Source: Diadophis punctatus similis (lineage: Eukaryota > Chordata > Lepidosauria > Squamata > Dipsadidae). From it: a DNA stretch of 64,000 bases. Where the stretch lies: assembly GCA_023053685.1 (NCBI GenBank), contig JALIGW010000003.1:142841508-142905507 (forward strand), in the 5' to 3' direction. The translations under genes and the position numbers were made by a program. This document shows positions 21,216 to 32,144 of the stretch, piece by piece (the first letter of the stretch is position 1; each line of letters begins with the position of its first letter). The notes beneath the pieces were generated by a model. The model did no database searches. It was given only the letters and a program-made list of their open reading frames with translations, and was not told the DNA's origin.

Positions 21216-21665
21216 GAATGGAATGACTCTAGAAAGAGTGCAGAGAAGAGCAACAAAAATGATTAGGGGACTGGAGGCTAAAACATACGAAGAACGGTTG
21301 CAGGAACTGGGTATGTCTAGTTTAATGAAAAGAAGGACCAGGGGAGACATGATAGCAGTGTTCCAATATCTCAGGGGTTGCCACAAAGAAGAGGGAGTCA
21401 AACTATTCTCCAAGGCACCTGAGGGTAGAACAAGAAGCAATGGATGGAAACTAAACAAGGAGAGAAGTAACTTAGAACTAAGGAGAAATTTCCTGACAAT
21501 TAATCCATCGAACAGCCTGCCTCTAGAAGTTGTGAATGCTCCAACACTGGACATTTTCAAGAAGATGTTGGATAATCATTTGTCTGAAGTAGTGTGGGGT
21601 TTCCTGCCTAAGCAGGGGGTTGGACTAGAAGACCTCCAAGGTCCCTTCCAACTCTGTTATTATTA
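21216..21665 (+). mobile_element. CR1 LINE 3' end
   Basis: The open translation reads 'LERVQRRATKMIRGLEAKTY', 'AVFQYLRGCHKEEGVKLFSK' and 'NNHLSEVV'-like C-terminal CR1 blocks and ends 'caaggtcccttccaactctg' followed by TTATTATTATC. It is 5' truncated to about 450 bp with one small deletion (missing 'QW' before 'NSLP'). Confidence 0.9.
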
Positions 21666-23720
21666 TCAGTATTATGTTCTACCCCATAATATCACATAAC
21701 TTAAGGTGGCTATTGAATCATAATTCAAGCCCAATTTTTTGATGGGAAAAATGAAACTTTTTTAAAGAAACGGATAAATGTCTCTCTCTGTGTGTGTGTA
21801 TGTGTGTGTGTGTGAGAGAGAGAAGGGGGGGGGAGCTCTTTTTTTTGAGTTAGTCTAAGCAAAAGGTTCACATCTTGAAAAGCTTGTTTTACAACCTGGC
21901 CATTTGTTCTCGGAGATCTGGCAAATGAAAGGCACAGATAAAATTTTCTCACCAGGCAGGTTGTTGCTACTGATGACCGGCCTGCGGTGGGTCGGATTGG
22001 ATGACCTCCTGCTAAGTTACCATTTGGTAAATCACTGCATTCACCCACCTGTATGCGCACAGATGATCAAGCAGGACGTAAGAATGAGCCTGAGCGCAGG
22101 ATTTCTGAAGAATTATAGGGGATATTTATGATCCATTCAGTTTTGCAGAAGTGGGAGAAAAAGTACTGGAGTAGCATTAATAAAAGTAATGCGGTGGCAG
22201 AGACATCAAGGAAAGAGAGCATTAAACAGTTATTTAGGTTTTTTTTTTCTAAAGAGGCCTGTCCGTGTAGGCCACCCATGAACGATTTGCCTATTGTGCA
22301 GACAGCTGGCCCTGCAAAATTCCCCCCCCCCCACACAAACAAAACCCCAGATCTAGCTTCTGCTTATATTTATTAAATCTGCAGGAAGGATCCATCCATC
22401 ACAACAATGGGTTTAAAGTGTTTGCTGGGTGATGGGAGAGTCCCATAAGCAATCTTTGAAGTGTCTTTTACAGAAGGTAAACATCTGAAGAGCATAAAAT
22501 AGCTGCTCTTCTTTGCAATGAGTAACCTTGTCAAAGAGGCTGGGAGGGAGCGCATGGGGGAGGGGAGGGCCCTCTCCTGAAAAGGAAAAGCAATAAAGGA
22601 TGCCTTATGACAGCAATTTGCACATTTACTGCTCTTTGATATGTTAACTAGATTTTGTAAAATGGAATCTTTTGTCTTTCTGAGGTCGTTGGGCAGCGAC
22701 CGCTCAGAACAACGTTTTTTTGTGGGCTGGTAATGCATCTCCTAATTAATAACTTAACTTTGGGTAGCCCTCCGTAAATCAGCCGCATTTTCATTACAAC
22801 AGGATACGCACAAACCGCTGCACGTACACCAGAAGGGAAAAATCCTCATAACGCGGGGGTCATTATTTACCGCATGCCCAGAGTCAAGTGAATTGGATTG
22901 AATATAAGGGGATCAATAGGTTATGGGCCCCTTTCCTTGCCCTCTACAAGGTCTTTAGGAAGCTTTGATTCTCAAAAAAACAAAACAAAACAAAAAATCT
23001 TTTTCCATTCTGAAAATTAGTGAGGCAGAAAAACGCTGCAGATTTCTAGTTTCTTTCTTTTCTACTACCCATAGCAAGTGTGGGTCACTTTCTTCCTGCA
23101 CACAGCAAGAGAGGAAAAAGGGCAAATGTAATCCTATGGTTGCCGACTAAGAATTTACTTTCCTTGCATCCAGTGTCTTTTATTTCCAATCCAATATAGG
23201 ATTTCGAACATGCCCACATGCACAGGGTACTGCTATTGCTGGAGTGAAAGTTAAATGTGCTATAGGATGCAAATGAATACAACATTTACAATGAAGAAGT
23301 TTTTTTTAAAAAAAAACGAAACACCATGCATTTATTAAGTGGGAAAGAGTAAGGAGAAATGTGATTATTCTGAAAAAGAAAAAAAAAAGCGATCAAGGTA
23401 TATTTAAAAGATCGTAAATAGAAAAGTTCATTGGGACCTTATAAGAGCTGCATTTCAATGGGAAAGTATATGATTTTCTTCCAATAAATCTCATGTTCAA
23501 TATCTGGTATCTCTGGATAGATATGTAAAGGACAACTTTTGGAAAACTTCAAGAATCACTTCCAAACTGGCATAAATTAGAAGAGAATTTCCAGATGTTT
23601 AGGATTACGATTTCCATAACATGACACTGGGCGGATAGGAATGGGGAAGCACCAAGTTAGTTTCTCCTGGATTCTAGCTATCATAAATGATATTCAGTTA
23701 GATGTAATGTTAGATTATGT
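21666..23720. other. Mostly single-copy-looking DNA
   Basis: I recognise no repeat element in about 2 kb apart from short TG/AG runs near 21783-21825. The part 22380-22960 has balanced composition with no simple repeats and could be conserved non-coding DNA, which cannot be tested here. Confidence 0.4.
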
Positions 23721-23726
23721 CTAGGG

Positions 23727-23861
23727 CAGAGGTCTCCAACCTTGGCAACTTTACGAGGGGTGGACTTCAAATCCCAGAATTCCTCAGCCAGCCATGCTGT
23801 CTGAGGAATTCTGGGAGTTGAAGTCCACCCCTCGTAAAGTTGCCAAGGTTGGAGACCTCTG
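23727..23861. mobile_element. Foldback hAT MITE ('CAGAGGTCTCCAACCTT' ends)
   Basis: The 135-bp unit is almost wholly self-complementary: CAGAGGTCTCCAACCTTGGC at the left and its reverse complement at the right, with 'aattcctcagcc' at the centre. It is non-coding. Flanks share CTAGGG but the 8-mers are not exact. A better-preserved copy is at 56723-56857. Confidence 0.85.
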
Positions 23862-23934
23862 GCTAGGGGACACTCCTATGTGTTGTAAGGATAACTATCA
23901 GGGACAAGGTTTAACCAATAAAGGAGAATACTTG

Positions 23935-24118
23935 TAGCTCAGGGTTGAAATGAGGGGTCCTTGGTTTTCTCTCTGAGCTTGCTGGTTTTCTTGCAGACAT
24001 TTCTTTATCCAAACTAGATAACATCATCAGTGCTAGTAGCTCTGATGATGTTATTTAGTTTGGATAAAGAAATGTCTGCAAGAAAACCAGCAAGCTCAGA
24101 GAGAACCAAGGACCCCAC
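23935..24118. repeat. Dispersed foldback repeat ('gtctgcaagaaaaccagc')
   Basis: A near-perfect inverted repeat with arms of about 77 bp (23954-24031 and 24040-24116) and a 9-nt spacer. Arm landmarks are 'ggggtccttgg', 'gagcttgctggttttcttgc' and 'catcatcag'. Related but diverged pieces occur at 28373, 47208, 51660 and 59150. The origin is unknown; similar phrases occur in Penelope-like and other retroelements, but I do not assign it. Confidence 0.75.
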
Positions 24119-24487
24119 AAGGATTAACACATTTCTTCTAAACTACATGGAACCTTGTGCTATTGAGTTGTATCTCATTTACTGCTCATCCTGTCCTTAT
24201 TAAATGCCACCTCTAAGCATATGAATGTTTCAGTGTTACTCTGATTTTAAAAAACCACACATATCATAAATTGGAGATGGCTGTGAATAGAAATATCCTC
24301 TTCAACTAGGTAGTTATCATGGGTAAAAATTATTTAAAATAGGTGAATGCACGGCCTGTCCTTCTGAATTAATGGGGAAAATGCACTGAATTTACTGTGT
24401 CCACAAATCTATAAACTCATCAAGCTTAGATCTTTTCTCCACTATAAAATTGGAAACCGGCGGAAGTCAGATCCATACACTCTCAAC
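24119..24487. other. No gene seen
   Basis: This is AT-rich unassigned sequence. Confidence 0.5.
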
Positions 24488-24790
24488 CAGTGGTGAAATC
24501 CAATTTTTTTTACTACCAGTTCTGTGGGCGTGGCTTGGTGGGTGTGGTGTGGCTTGGTGGGGGTGGCAAGGGAAGGATACTGCAAAATCTCTATTCCCTC
24601 CCCACTCCAGGGGAAGGATACTGCAAAATCCCCATTCCCTCCCCACTCCTGGGGAAGGATATTGCAAAATCTCCATTCCCACCCCACGCGGGGGTCAGCC
24701 AGAGGTGGTATTTGCCGGTTCTCCGAACTACTCAAAATTTCCGCTACCGGTTCTCCAGAACCTGTTAGAACCTGCTGGATTTCACCCCTG
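24488..24790. mobile_element. hAT MITE ('GGTGAAATC / GATTTCACC' family)
   Basis: The left end CAGTGGTGAAATCC and right end 'GGATTTCACCCCTG' enclose 'accagttctgtgggcgtggc' and a triplicated unit ('ggggaaggatactgcaaaat') at about 24571-24670. It is related to the copies at 33251, 35828, 44070, 47412, 54545, 60313 and 61528. No clear 8-bp duplication remains. Confidence 0.8.
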
Positions 24791-24929
24791 CGGCCATAAT
24801 CAGCTTGATCCTGACTGTGTGAATGAATGGGATGTTTTTTAAACCTTCTTTCTGTCTCTTGCATCATTGATGTCTTTGAGTTGAGTTTAGAGAGTCATCC
24901 TCTAATTCATCTTTTGCTAAATTGCACAA

Positions 24930-25480
24930 TATATATTATTTTATTTTACATATTTACTAATCACATTTATATGACCGCCTATTTCATAAAAAGCAACTCT
25001 GGATGGCATACAACAATCAATAAAACAACAAATATATTTTTTTAAAAAATCATTATAAAATATAAAAAAATCATTATTAAAAACACAAAACCATGACCTT
25101 TTCTTCTCTTGTACAGGAAGGTCACTGTTATTCTTATACAAACCACATGTCCAGAATAAAGAGACCAACCACAGTGGATCCATCTACAAATATTTCTGGT
25201 TACCTGGGACCCCCAGGCCTGGTGATATAACCAGTTATTGAGGGATTTCTGGAATGATAGCAGAGATGGAGCTAACCTGACTTCATGGATGGGAGGAGAA
25301 TGTTCCACAGACTGGGTGCCACAGCAAAGAAGGCCCACTTCCTGGGACCCACCAAATGTAACTCCCTGGCAGATGGTACTTGCAACCTGTCTTTTCTGCC
25401 AGATGTAATAGAAAGTGTTAATGTAATCAGGGAAAGGCATTCCTTCAGATAACCTGCCATGAAACACTTTAAATAGATTT
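24930..25480 (-). mobile_element. Degraded LINE 3' end, antisense
   Basis: On the minus strand the tail 'ccgcccagagttg'-like motif followed by 'aggcggtcatataaat' and an AT-rich end is the pattern of L2/CR1-group 3' tails. Upstream the minus strand reads 'LVGPRKWAFFAVAPSLWN', resembling the 'GPRGRAFSVAGPVLWN' block of the L2 frame at 1895-2788. It is old and frameshifted. Confidence 0.65.
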
Positions 25481-28060
25481 GTAGATTTAGAAAAGATTTT
25501 CTCATTATTATTATTATTTGAAATAAAACAAAAAAAGAAGAATGGCTTTATTGAAAAGGAAAGACATTATTTTTAAGAGTTCAGCAATGATAGTTTCCAT
25601 GTTACCAGTATTCAATCAACAGCGTTTGTCTTTCTGTATCCCAGAGCAATTGCATAACTCTAATATTGGCCTTAACTTGAGCCCTTTGTTTCTCACCCTA
25701 ACAGCCAAAAGCATTAAAAAATGTGTGTTTACTTAATTTGTTCTGGCATGCAATGTAATTACAAGCCGTTTGTTTTCTCTCTTGTAAAATATGGGCTAGA
25801 GAGGGAATAAAGTAATGTGGAAAATTAACATTGTGATGTACTGTATAGTGGAATCACACTCAAAACACTGAGCCCAGTTAGTACTGGTGTTTGTGTGGAA
25901 AAGCAATAAAGCACTAAATGTCTCTTTCTCAACTATATTTGCATGATTTTCAGCTGCAGTAAAATTAATCAGATCTGTCTAAGTACAAAAAGAACATTAA
26001 GAAATGGTTGAGATGAGTGAACAGAATTGAACTTCTGCGGGATTCAGAGTTACATTTGTACATCTGCAGAATCTTAAGAGTAACGGAGAAGATGATAATG
26101 GTTTCTCGCCTCCATGTAAAATTCTTCCTTGTGGTTCAAAAGGTAGAGAAACCAAAATAACTCCAAACAAAGACTTCAAGATGGCATTGTTCTGTTGGAT
26201 CTGGTGCTTCTTGCACCAGTTGAACTATTTTCTAATTTTCATTTTCATGGAGGGAACCTATCTATGTGGTCACTAAGAACGGAAAATAACTCAAGTAGTC
26301 TTGAACTGAAGAGACATTTGGGGTAAAAAGGTGGTACAAGAGAGTATTGTGTTATGCCAACGGTTTCTGCAAGTGGAGTGAAAAATGTCAAGATGGAGGT
26401 TGCTGCAGTGTGATCAAAGCCCCGCCCCTTTGTACATGTGAGATCCTTATAAAAGGGGCGGGGATTCTGTCTAGTTGCCGTGACAGTGATTTTTGTTTAT
26501 TTTTTAGTCCCTCCATCGACGCTGTTGTATTACATTAACCTTGCAGTTAACTACCAACTTAAAAAATTATTAATTTAATAAGTGAAAAGGCATGAGCATT
26601 CAAATATACAGTATATACAGTAGTATAGCCAGACTGAAGAAGGGAAGATGAAAAATTAAGGGGTTTTCTTAATGCCCCTTTTGGGGATGACAGCCATTAG
26701 GAATTTTGGTAGCATTTGAGGACCAGATTCACAAAATAACTGGCATGGTGGCATTCCTTTTACAAAAAACATCAAAGTGAACTAGCTCCAGTGATCCAGG
26801 AAAAATGGGTTGCTGCTTTAAGGAATTCTTCTTTTCCTGCTTCCTCAAGCATATTTTTGCCTTTGAATCCAAAATGATGTGCTGGCTTGTTTAGTTTAAA
26901 TCCTATCAAGTGCCTCCTCCCCTGTTTAATATTTTTGTGATCTTGGGTGTTCTTGCAGGCATTTCTTAAATATTTAATCCGGACTTCTGTTTCTACCTAA
27001 AACAAAACCATAACTTTCTCTTCTCTTGTACCGGAAGGTCACTCTGCCATTATCATGTGACTGTTTTTCTAAAAGAAAAAAAACCCTTATATTTATTCCC
27101 ATAGAACTAATATGAAAGCTGAAAAGCTACTTCCAGGAGGGGGAAAAAAAAGCAAAGCTTTCCATTTCTTTGGCATCCTTTTGCCTTTCTTCTTTAAGGC
27201 TGGAGGTGGGAAAGTCATTAGATTAACCTGTCTTGACAGGTCAGGCTCAGCAAATATTCTTAAAAATAACTCTTACAGTAATTTATGACCTTTTGGGAGC
27301 ATAATCAATAGTACTAAGACAAGAGGCAGCCAGACTGTGCTTCCAGATAGGAAAAAGTTTCTTGTCTTTGTAATGTTTGCATTCTGTCTGGCCTCCTTGC
27401 ATACAAGCAGTGATATCATAGCCCAGCTACTCAATCAGATTTGGAGACATACATTTTTATTGTCAATTTACTGTCTCCTTCATACAGTATCTGATTCCAG
27501 AAGAGACTGGTGTGCAAACGTGATTGTAAAGCAAGGAGAAAGCTGCACAGACCAATTCTGTGTCTACTGTCTCTCCTTTCAATCACCCAATACAGAACCA
27601 TTTTTGAAGGCTCGATAGGATGCCAACAAACTTCATTTTGTTTTTTTAAAAATATAAATGGGGACTCTAGCAGAAAGATGAACGTTCCACATAAAATACA
27701 TACAGCCACAAAATACCTGGACAAATCAAACTTTTCCTGAATTGTTGCAATGACAACAATTCAAGAAATAACAACAATAGACTTGACTAACTACCATGTC
27801 TCTTTACCTTTAGAATATAAAAGTTTGCAATGTTACAGGAAACGGGGAATGTTTTGCCAATAGCATGGTATATGCCTCATTTCTACAGCCTATGTGAGCT
27901 TTTAATTATAGCTTCAATTTCTCCTTAGAATCATTTTAGATCATTAGATCTGTCTTTTGCCATCCTTTATTTTTGGGTGGTTCTACTAACTAGAGTAGAC
28001 CTGGGCATTTTACAATCCCCAGGCTATATCCAGCTCTTTGGCTGTCCCTGTCCAGCCCAT
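25481..28060. other. No gene identified
   Basis: No repeat family is recognised except a short block at 26998-27050 ('cataactttctcttctcttg') that duplicates 25089-25130. A GC-box/TATA-like hairpin lies at 26420-26463. A 93-codon frame at 27337-27618 begins with a hydrophobic stretch but has no family motif. Confidence 0.4.
26420..26463. promoter_or_regulatory. GC-box / TATA-like hairpin
   Basis: CCCCGCCCCTTT (26420-26431) and AAAGGGGCGGGG (26452-26463) are perfect 12-bp inverted arms. A TATAAAA (26449-26455 region) overlaps the right arm. The combination of two Sp1-type GC boxes and a TATA-like string in AT-rich DNA is promoter-like, but no gene follows. It may instead be a small MITE core. 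Confidence 0.35.
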
Positions 28061-28372
28061 GTGAGGTCCACTGGAATTTAGAAAATAAAAGGAAATTAAG
28101 TGTGCCTTACAGGTTGGGAAAAGAAGCCTGGTGCACTCCTTTAGTCGATTGGTGAGAGAAAGAGCTTCTCCATACTGGGCGGAGCTAGCCTCCAAGAATT
28201 CTTGGAGGCTAGCTCCGCCCCACGAGAAGGGGCGTTCAGGTAAGTATACAACACCCTTTTTCTGCACTCAGGGCAGAAGAGAGGCAGCCAGGCTGAGGCC
28301 AGGTGTGGTGAGGCTCTGTGCTCCCTCATCTCTCAACATGTAGACACTAGCAGCACAATTAAGTTCAATCTA
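28061..28372. other. Unassigned, contains a perfect palindrome
   Basis: The only structure seen is the 44-bp palindrome at 28177-28220 and a partial outer symmetry (CTTCTC at left, GAGAAG at right). Confidence 0.5.
28177..28220. repeat. Perfect 44-bp palindrome
   Basis: Twenty-two bases starting GGGCGGAGCTAGCCTCC (28177) are followed with no spacer by their exact reverse complement, centred on AAGAATTCTT. Spacerless palindromes of this length are unstable in many cloning hosts. Confidence 0.95.
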
Positions 28373-28600
28373 TAAAGGAGACTATTTGTAGCTCAGTGTT
28401 GAACTGTGGGGTCCTTGGTGATCTCTGAGCTTGGCAGTTTCCTTGCAGATGTTTCATTACCCCAAACTAGGTAATATCATCAGTGCTAGGGATGAAGTTA
28501 GTTCTGACTAGCACTGATGATGCTAGCCTACGGTAGTTGAAATGCAATGTCTGCAAGAAGACTACTAAGGTCAGTAATTTCAACCTCTTGGCTTGGTTCT
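28373..28600. repeat. Diverged copy of the 'gtctgcaagaaaa' dispersed repeat
   Basis: 'tttgtagctcagtgttgaac', 'ggggtccttggtgatctctg' and 'aatgtctgcaagaagac' match the arms of 23935-24118 with many changes; the symmetry is partly lost. Confidence 0.65.
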
Positions 28601-28719
28601 CCACAACAGCCTCAGTTTCTCCTGGGATCTCTTGGGAAAGTTAATTGCTCACCCCTGACCTAGAACTTACTCTATTCTATTTCTACACCTTAATTGTGCT
28701 TTGAGCCAATAGTTTCCAG

Positions 28720-29029
28720 CAATGTTCCCTCTAACGTTGAGAATCACTGTGCGGCAGTTGGAAACTGCTGTGCTGCGTTTTCTTTTCTGGAGGGACCTAA
28801 CCGCCCTCCCTGGATGAAGAATTAAGCTGGTGAGCAACAGCCTTTCATCTCGCTCTCCTCCTCTCTCTAGCAGCGGAGCCCGCCTGGGGAGGCAAGAGTT
28901 AAAGCCTCTGCTTCTCTTCATTGAAGGCTCCTTTACCCCACCCGGATCGGCTGGTGATCAATGTTCCCTGCGCGATGTTTTTTTATCACTTGCGCAGCCG
29001 CACAGCCGCGCAGCTTAGAGGGAACATTG
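28720..29029. mobile_element. hAT MITE ('CAATGTTCCCTCTAA' family)
   Basis: Perfect ends CAATGTTCCCTCTAA and TTAGAGGGAACATTG. An exact 8-bp duplication GTTTCCAG lies at 28712-28719 and 29030-29037. It is 310 bp, non-coding, with a CpG-rich right part ('gcgcagccgcacagccgcgc'). Confidence 0.95.
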
Positions 29030-29037
29030 GTTTCCAG

Positions 29038-29982
29038 TAGTCAGCCTTGAATGTTCTTTCTGGCAACATCAGAAATCTTCATCTTAGCCTTGTCCTCCTG
29101 CACTTTGATCTCAAGTTTATTTACTCCTCCACTTGGTCTTTCCTTTCCCCTCCCCCTATCTAATCTTTCTTCAAAAACATATCTCATCCAACTGTCTACC
29201 AATTCTTTCCTTTTGGATCTAATTTGTGAACCATTTTTCTGTCTAATGGTTAGTTTTCTAGAAGATCCCTTAGTATCAGTGCCTGGTTAAATGTGTTTGG
29301 GCTCAGAAGCTACACATGATTGTTCAATACTGGGCTGTAAGTTAAGTTGAGAAGTGAAAAAAAGAAGTGAACAATGAAAGGGGCAAAGGCAAACCATACC
29401 TACATTATTGTCAAGACCGTCTTCATAAAGGCACTAAAACTATAATTTATTTGAAGATGTATTTATCTTACCTGTTAAAAGGCAACTTTATGGAAAATAT
29501 TCATCAAATAGAATGTATTCAAAATGTTCAGAATATTGTACAATCAAAAGGCAACAACAGCAACAACCCAGTTCCATGATAATAGCACATATTTCAAGGC
29601 CAGGAAAGAATTTCTTAGTAGAGAAAGGCATCCAAGGCTTAACCATGTCATGTAGAAGAATAGAAAAAAACTGACCAAAGAATGGCCTTAGTGCATCATT
29701 TTATTTTATAAGCAATTGCCAACAATTGTTATGATATTCCAATCCAAAACTATTTATAGTTTTGAAGAAACAGCATCACAATTAAAATGAGACCATGAAC
29801 TGTGAAATTCAAACTGTGATAGCTTGAAGACTATCGTAATTAATAATCTGTTTTCTGTATTTTGTACCAGCAGATACTTCCTCTCTCCACACTCTGTTTT
29901 CAATTTGGATTAAAGAGGTAAGTTTCATTTTTCTTAACAAAGATATTCTAAACAATCCATTGCTGATAGATTGATTCCTGAA
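29038..29982. other. No gene seen
   Basis: This is unassigned AT-rich sequence before the trinucleotide array. Confidence 0.5.
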
Positions 29983-29983
29983 G

Positions 29984-30017
<34 letters not shown>

Positions 30018-30066
30018 AATAATAATAATAATAATAAGAAGAAGAAGAAGAAGAAGAAGAAGAAAA
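29983..30066. repeat. Trinucleotide array (ATG)n (ATA)n (AGA)n
   Basis: About ten ATG units, seven ATA units and nine AGA units stand immediately 5' of LINE sequence. Confidence 0.95.
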
Positions 30067-30431
30067 GTGTGGATCATTGATGTCACCATACCAGGTGACA
30101 GTCGAATTGATGAAAAACAACAAGAAAAACTTAACCGATATCAGGGCCTTAAAATCGAATTACAACGACTCTGGCATAAACCAGTACAGGTGGTCCAAGT
30201 GGTAATCGGCACACTGGGTGCTGTGCCAAAAGACCTTAACCGGCATTTGAAAACAATAAACATTGACAAAATCACGATCTGTCAGTTGCAAAAGGCCACC
30301 GTACTTGGATCTGCGCGCATCATACGAAAATACATCACACAGTCCTAGACGCTTGGGAAGTGTTCGACTTGTGATATAGTGATACGAAATCCAGCATATA
30401 AATCTCGTTTGCTGTGTATTACATTTTTTGT
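30067..30431 (+). mobile_element. LINE 3' end, R4/Dong-like C-terminus, within trinucleotide arrays
   Basis: In-frame sequence to the stop near 30346-30348 reads 'KVWIIDVTIPGDSRIDEK', 'LNRYQGLKIEL', 'VVQVVIGTLGAVPK' and 'LQKATVLGSARIIRKYI'. I recognise this block as the C-terminal domain of LINEs with a restriction-like endonuclease, closest by wording to the R4/Dong-Rex6 group. About 80 bp of 3' UTR follow, then a 130-bp (AAT)n array. Upstream is an (ATA)n/(AGA)n array. Dong-type elements are known to insert in TAA repeats, so the location fits. The copy is strongly 5' truncated, but the remaining frame is clean. A second fragment is at 36185-36455. Confidence 0.75.
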
Positions 30432-30433
30432 GA

Positions 30434-30528
<95 letters not shown>

Positions 30529-30564
30529 CAACAACAACAACAACAACAACAATAATAATAATAA
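30432..30564. repeat. (AAT)n / (AAC)n array
   Basis: About 30 AAT units, about 8 AAC units, then AAT again, directly downstream of the LINE 3' end. Confidence 0.95.
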
Positions 30565-31917
30565 ATCCATGACATCATAGCAGCCCAGCTAAATTGTTCT
30601 AAGAAGATTCATGAAGTGTACAATTTTAATATCTAATTTTTAATATTTAATTTTGATGTGTGTCTATCTATCTAGCCTTCAACTTTTTAAATGAGGCCAA
30701 AAGGAGCACCTATGGAATTCAAACAATTGCTTGCATCCACTGTGCTTTCTCATTCTGCAAGAGTGGGAAAATATCCTGGACAATAAGAGACTGAGTGGCT
30801 TGAGAATGAAGAGTAATCTAGCTCGCTGCCATTCATTTCCCTTTTGGCACAGTTAGATAAACAGAATAAATATTTCCATGGAGATTAGGCAAATAGATCC
30901 GCATACTCTGTTTTTGTTTTCAGTTTTTAATTTGAAAGATATTTGAAAGCTCAAACAGGAGAAAGGGCAGGAGAGGAAATAAGAGAGCACAAACAAACCA
31001 GAGAAACTACAGTTATGTAAAACTGAACAGAACTTTTCAAAATAGTATTAATACTGTATATGAAATGGAGCGCTTTTAAAGTGCCAACGTAGCACTTCAA
31101 AATTTATTTAAAAGCAAATCAATATTCATAATTAAAAAGTTAGTCTAAAATAATGATCAACCAGGATGAACAATTAATGCATTTTTATGTAATCTAAGAA
31201 GATCTACTCTTACTGTAACAAAACAGAGGAACTTTAATATTTTGAAAGCCTTATTTTAGGAGAGACTCAAACTTTGGAAAGAGTACAAGCCCATGTGCAG
31301 AATTATAATCTATAAGTGGTTTCCAATTTAAATTTGGTATCAGGCGTGTTTTTCAAATATAAAGTTGTTTTTTTCTTTTACATTGGTGCAAACTCTCACA
31401 ATTTGCTCTGCCATTTACTGTATCTAGACAAAGAATTATGTGTGATTTTCAGTAAGAGGTGTAAACTGTTTTGGCAGGTGTTATCATATACAATGCCAAC
31501 TCCATATACTTTGTAAAGAGAAAAAATTTAATGTTATTTAACAACAACAAAAGTATCTGGCAGGAAGTAAAATGGGACCTTTAAAATTGTTTCACTGTAT
31601 AGTAAATCATTTTCCAAAATTGCAGAATTTTATCCCATTGCTATCAAATGTGGAAATAAAACCCCAATCTGATTACTCCAGCAGTTTTTTAAGTACAGTA
31701 CCTATTTTAGCAATTTTAGCAATAATCATGGGAGAAATATACCAGTACCAAAACATTAAAACTGGCATGAAATGAAACTCATTGGAAATGGTCTTATGAA
31801 AATAAAGAAATAAATAAAATAGAATTACACCTTCACTTTTGAACAAATGGCCAAAGCAGTTGTGTTTCTCCAAGGGGTTCCACCACTGTCACCATCATTA
31901 TCTCTTTATTTTGCCAG
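30565..31917. other. No gene seen
   Basis: This is unassigned AT-rich sequence ending in a polypyrimidine stretch and TTTTGCCAG before the open frame at 31918. Confidence 0.45.
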
Positions 31918-32076
31918 CCATGTTCCACTCTATTCCCCTAAAAGCAATGGTAATTATATGCTCAGTTGTCATTGGCTGGTTCTTGATTCATTTGGTCCGT
32001 ATGGGCTATAAAATGGGAGACCTGGGAGAAGGTTGCGGCCCAGCATACATGGCAGAGAATGGTTTAATGCCCACAG
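31918..32076 (+). other. Candidate exon-like open segment (unrecognised)
   Basis: The 159-bp interval is preceded by a pyrimidine-rich run and CAG (acceptor-like, 31915-31917) and followed by GTGATA (donor-like, 32077). It is open with an ATG at 31920. The predicted peptide has one hydrophobic helix-like stretch ('AMVIICSVVIGWFLIHLV') followed by a Gly-rich, charged segment, as in a single-pass membrane protein N-terminus. I do not recognise a family. The frame continues beyond the donor into the MITE at 32145. It could be chance. Confidence 0.2.
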
Positions 32077-32144
32077 GTGATAAAATTGCCATTGCTGGCA
32101 CAGCTATTTCCTATAGCCTTATCTATTGTCTTTTTATTGTGTTA

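Noticed and set aside
20887..21699. 270-codon frame joining a Ser/Leu run to CR1
   Set aside because: The N-terminal half is the CT microsatellite; only the C-terminal part is CR1.
27337..27618. 93-codon frame with a signal-peptide-like start and several Cys
   Set aside because: No upstream context, no recognised family, and the reverse strand is equally open.
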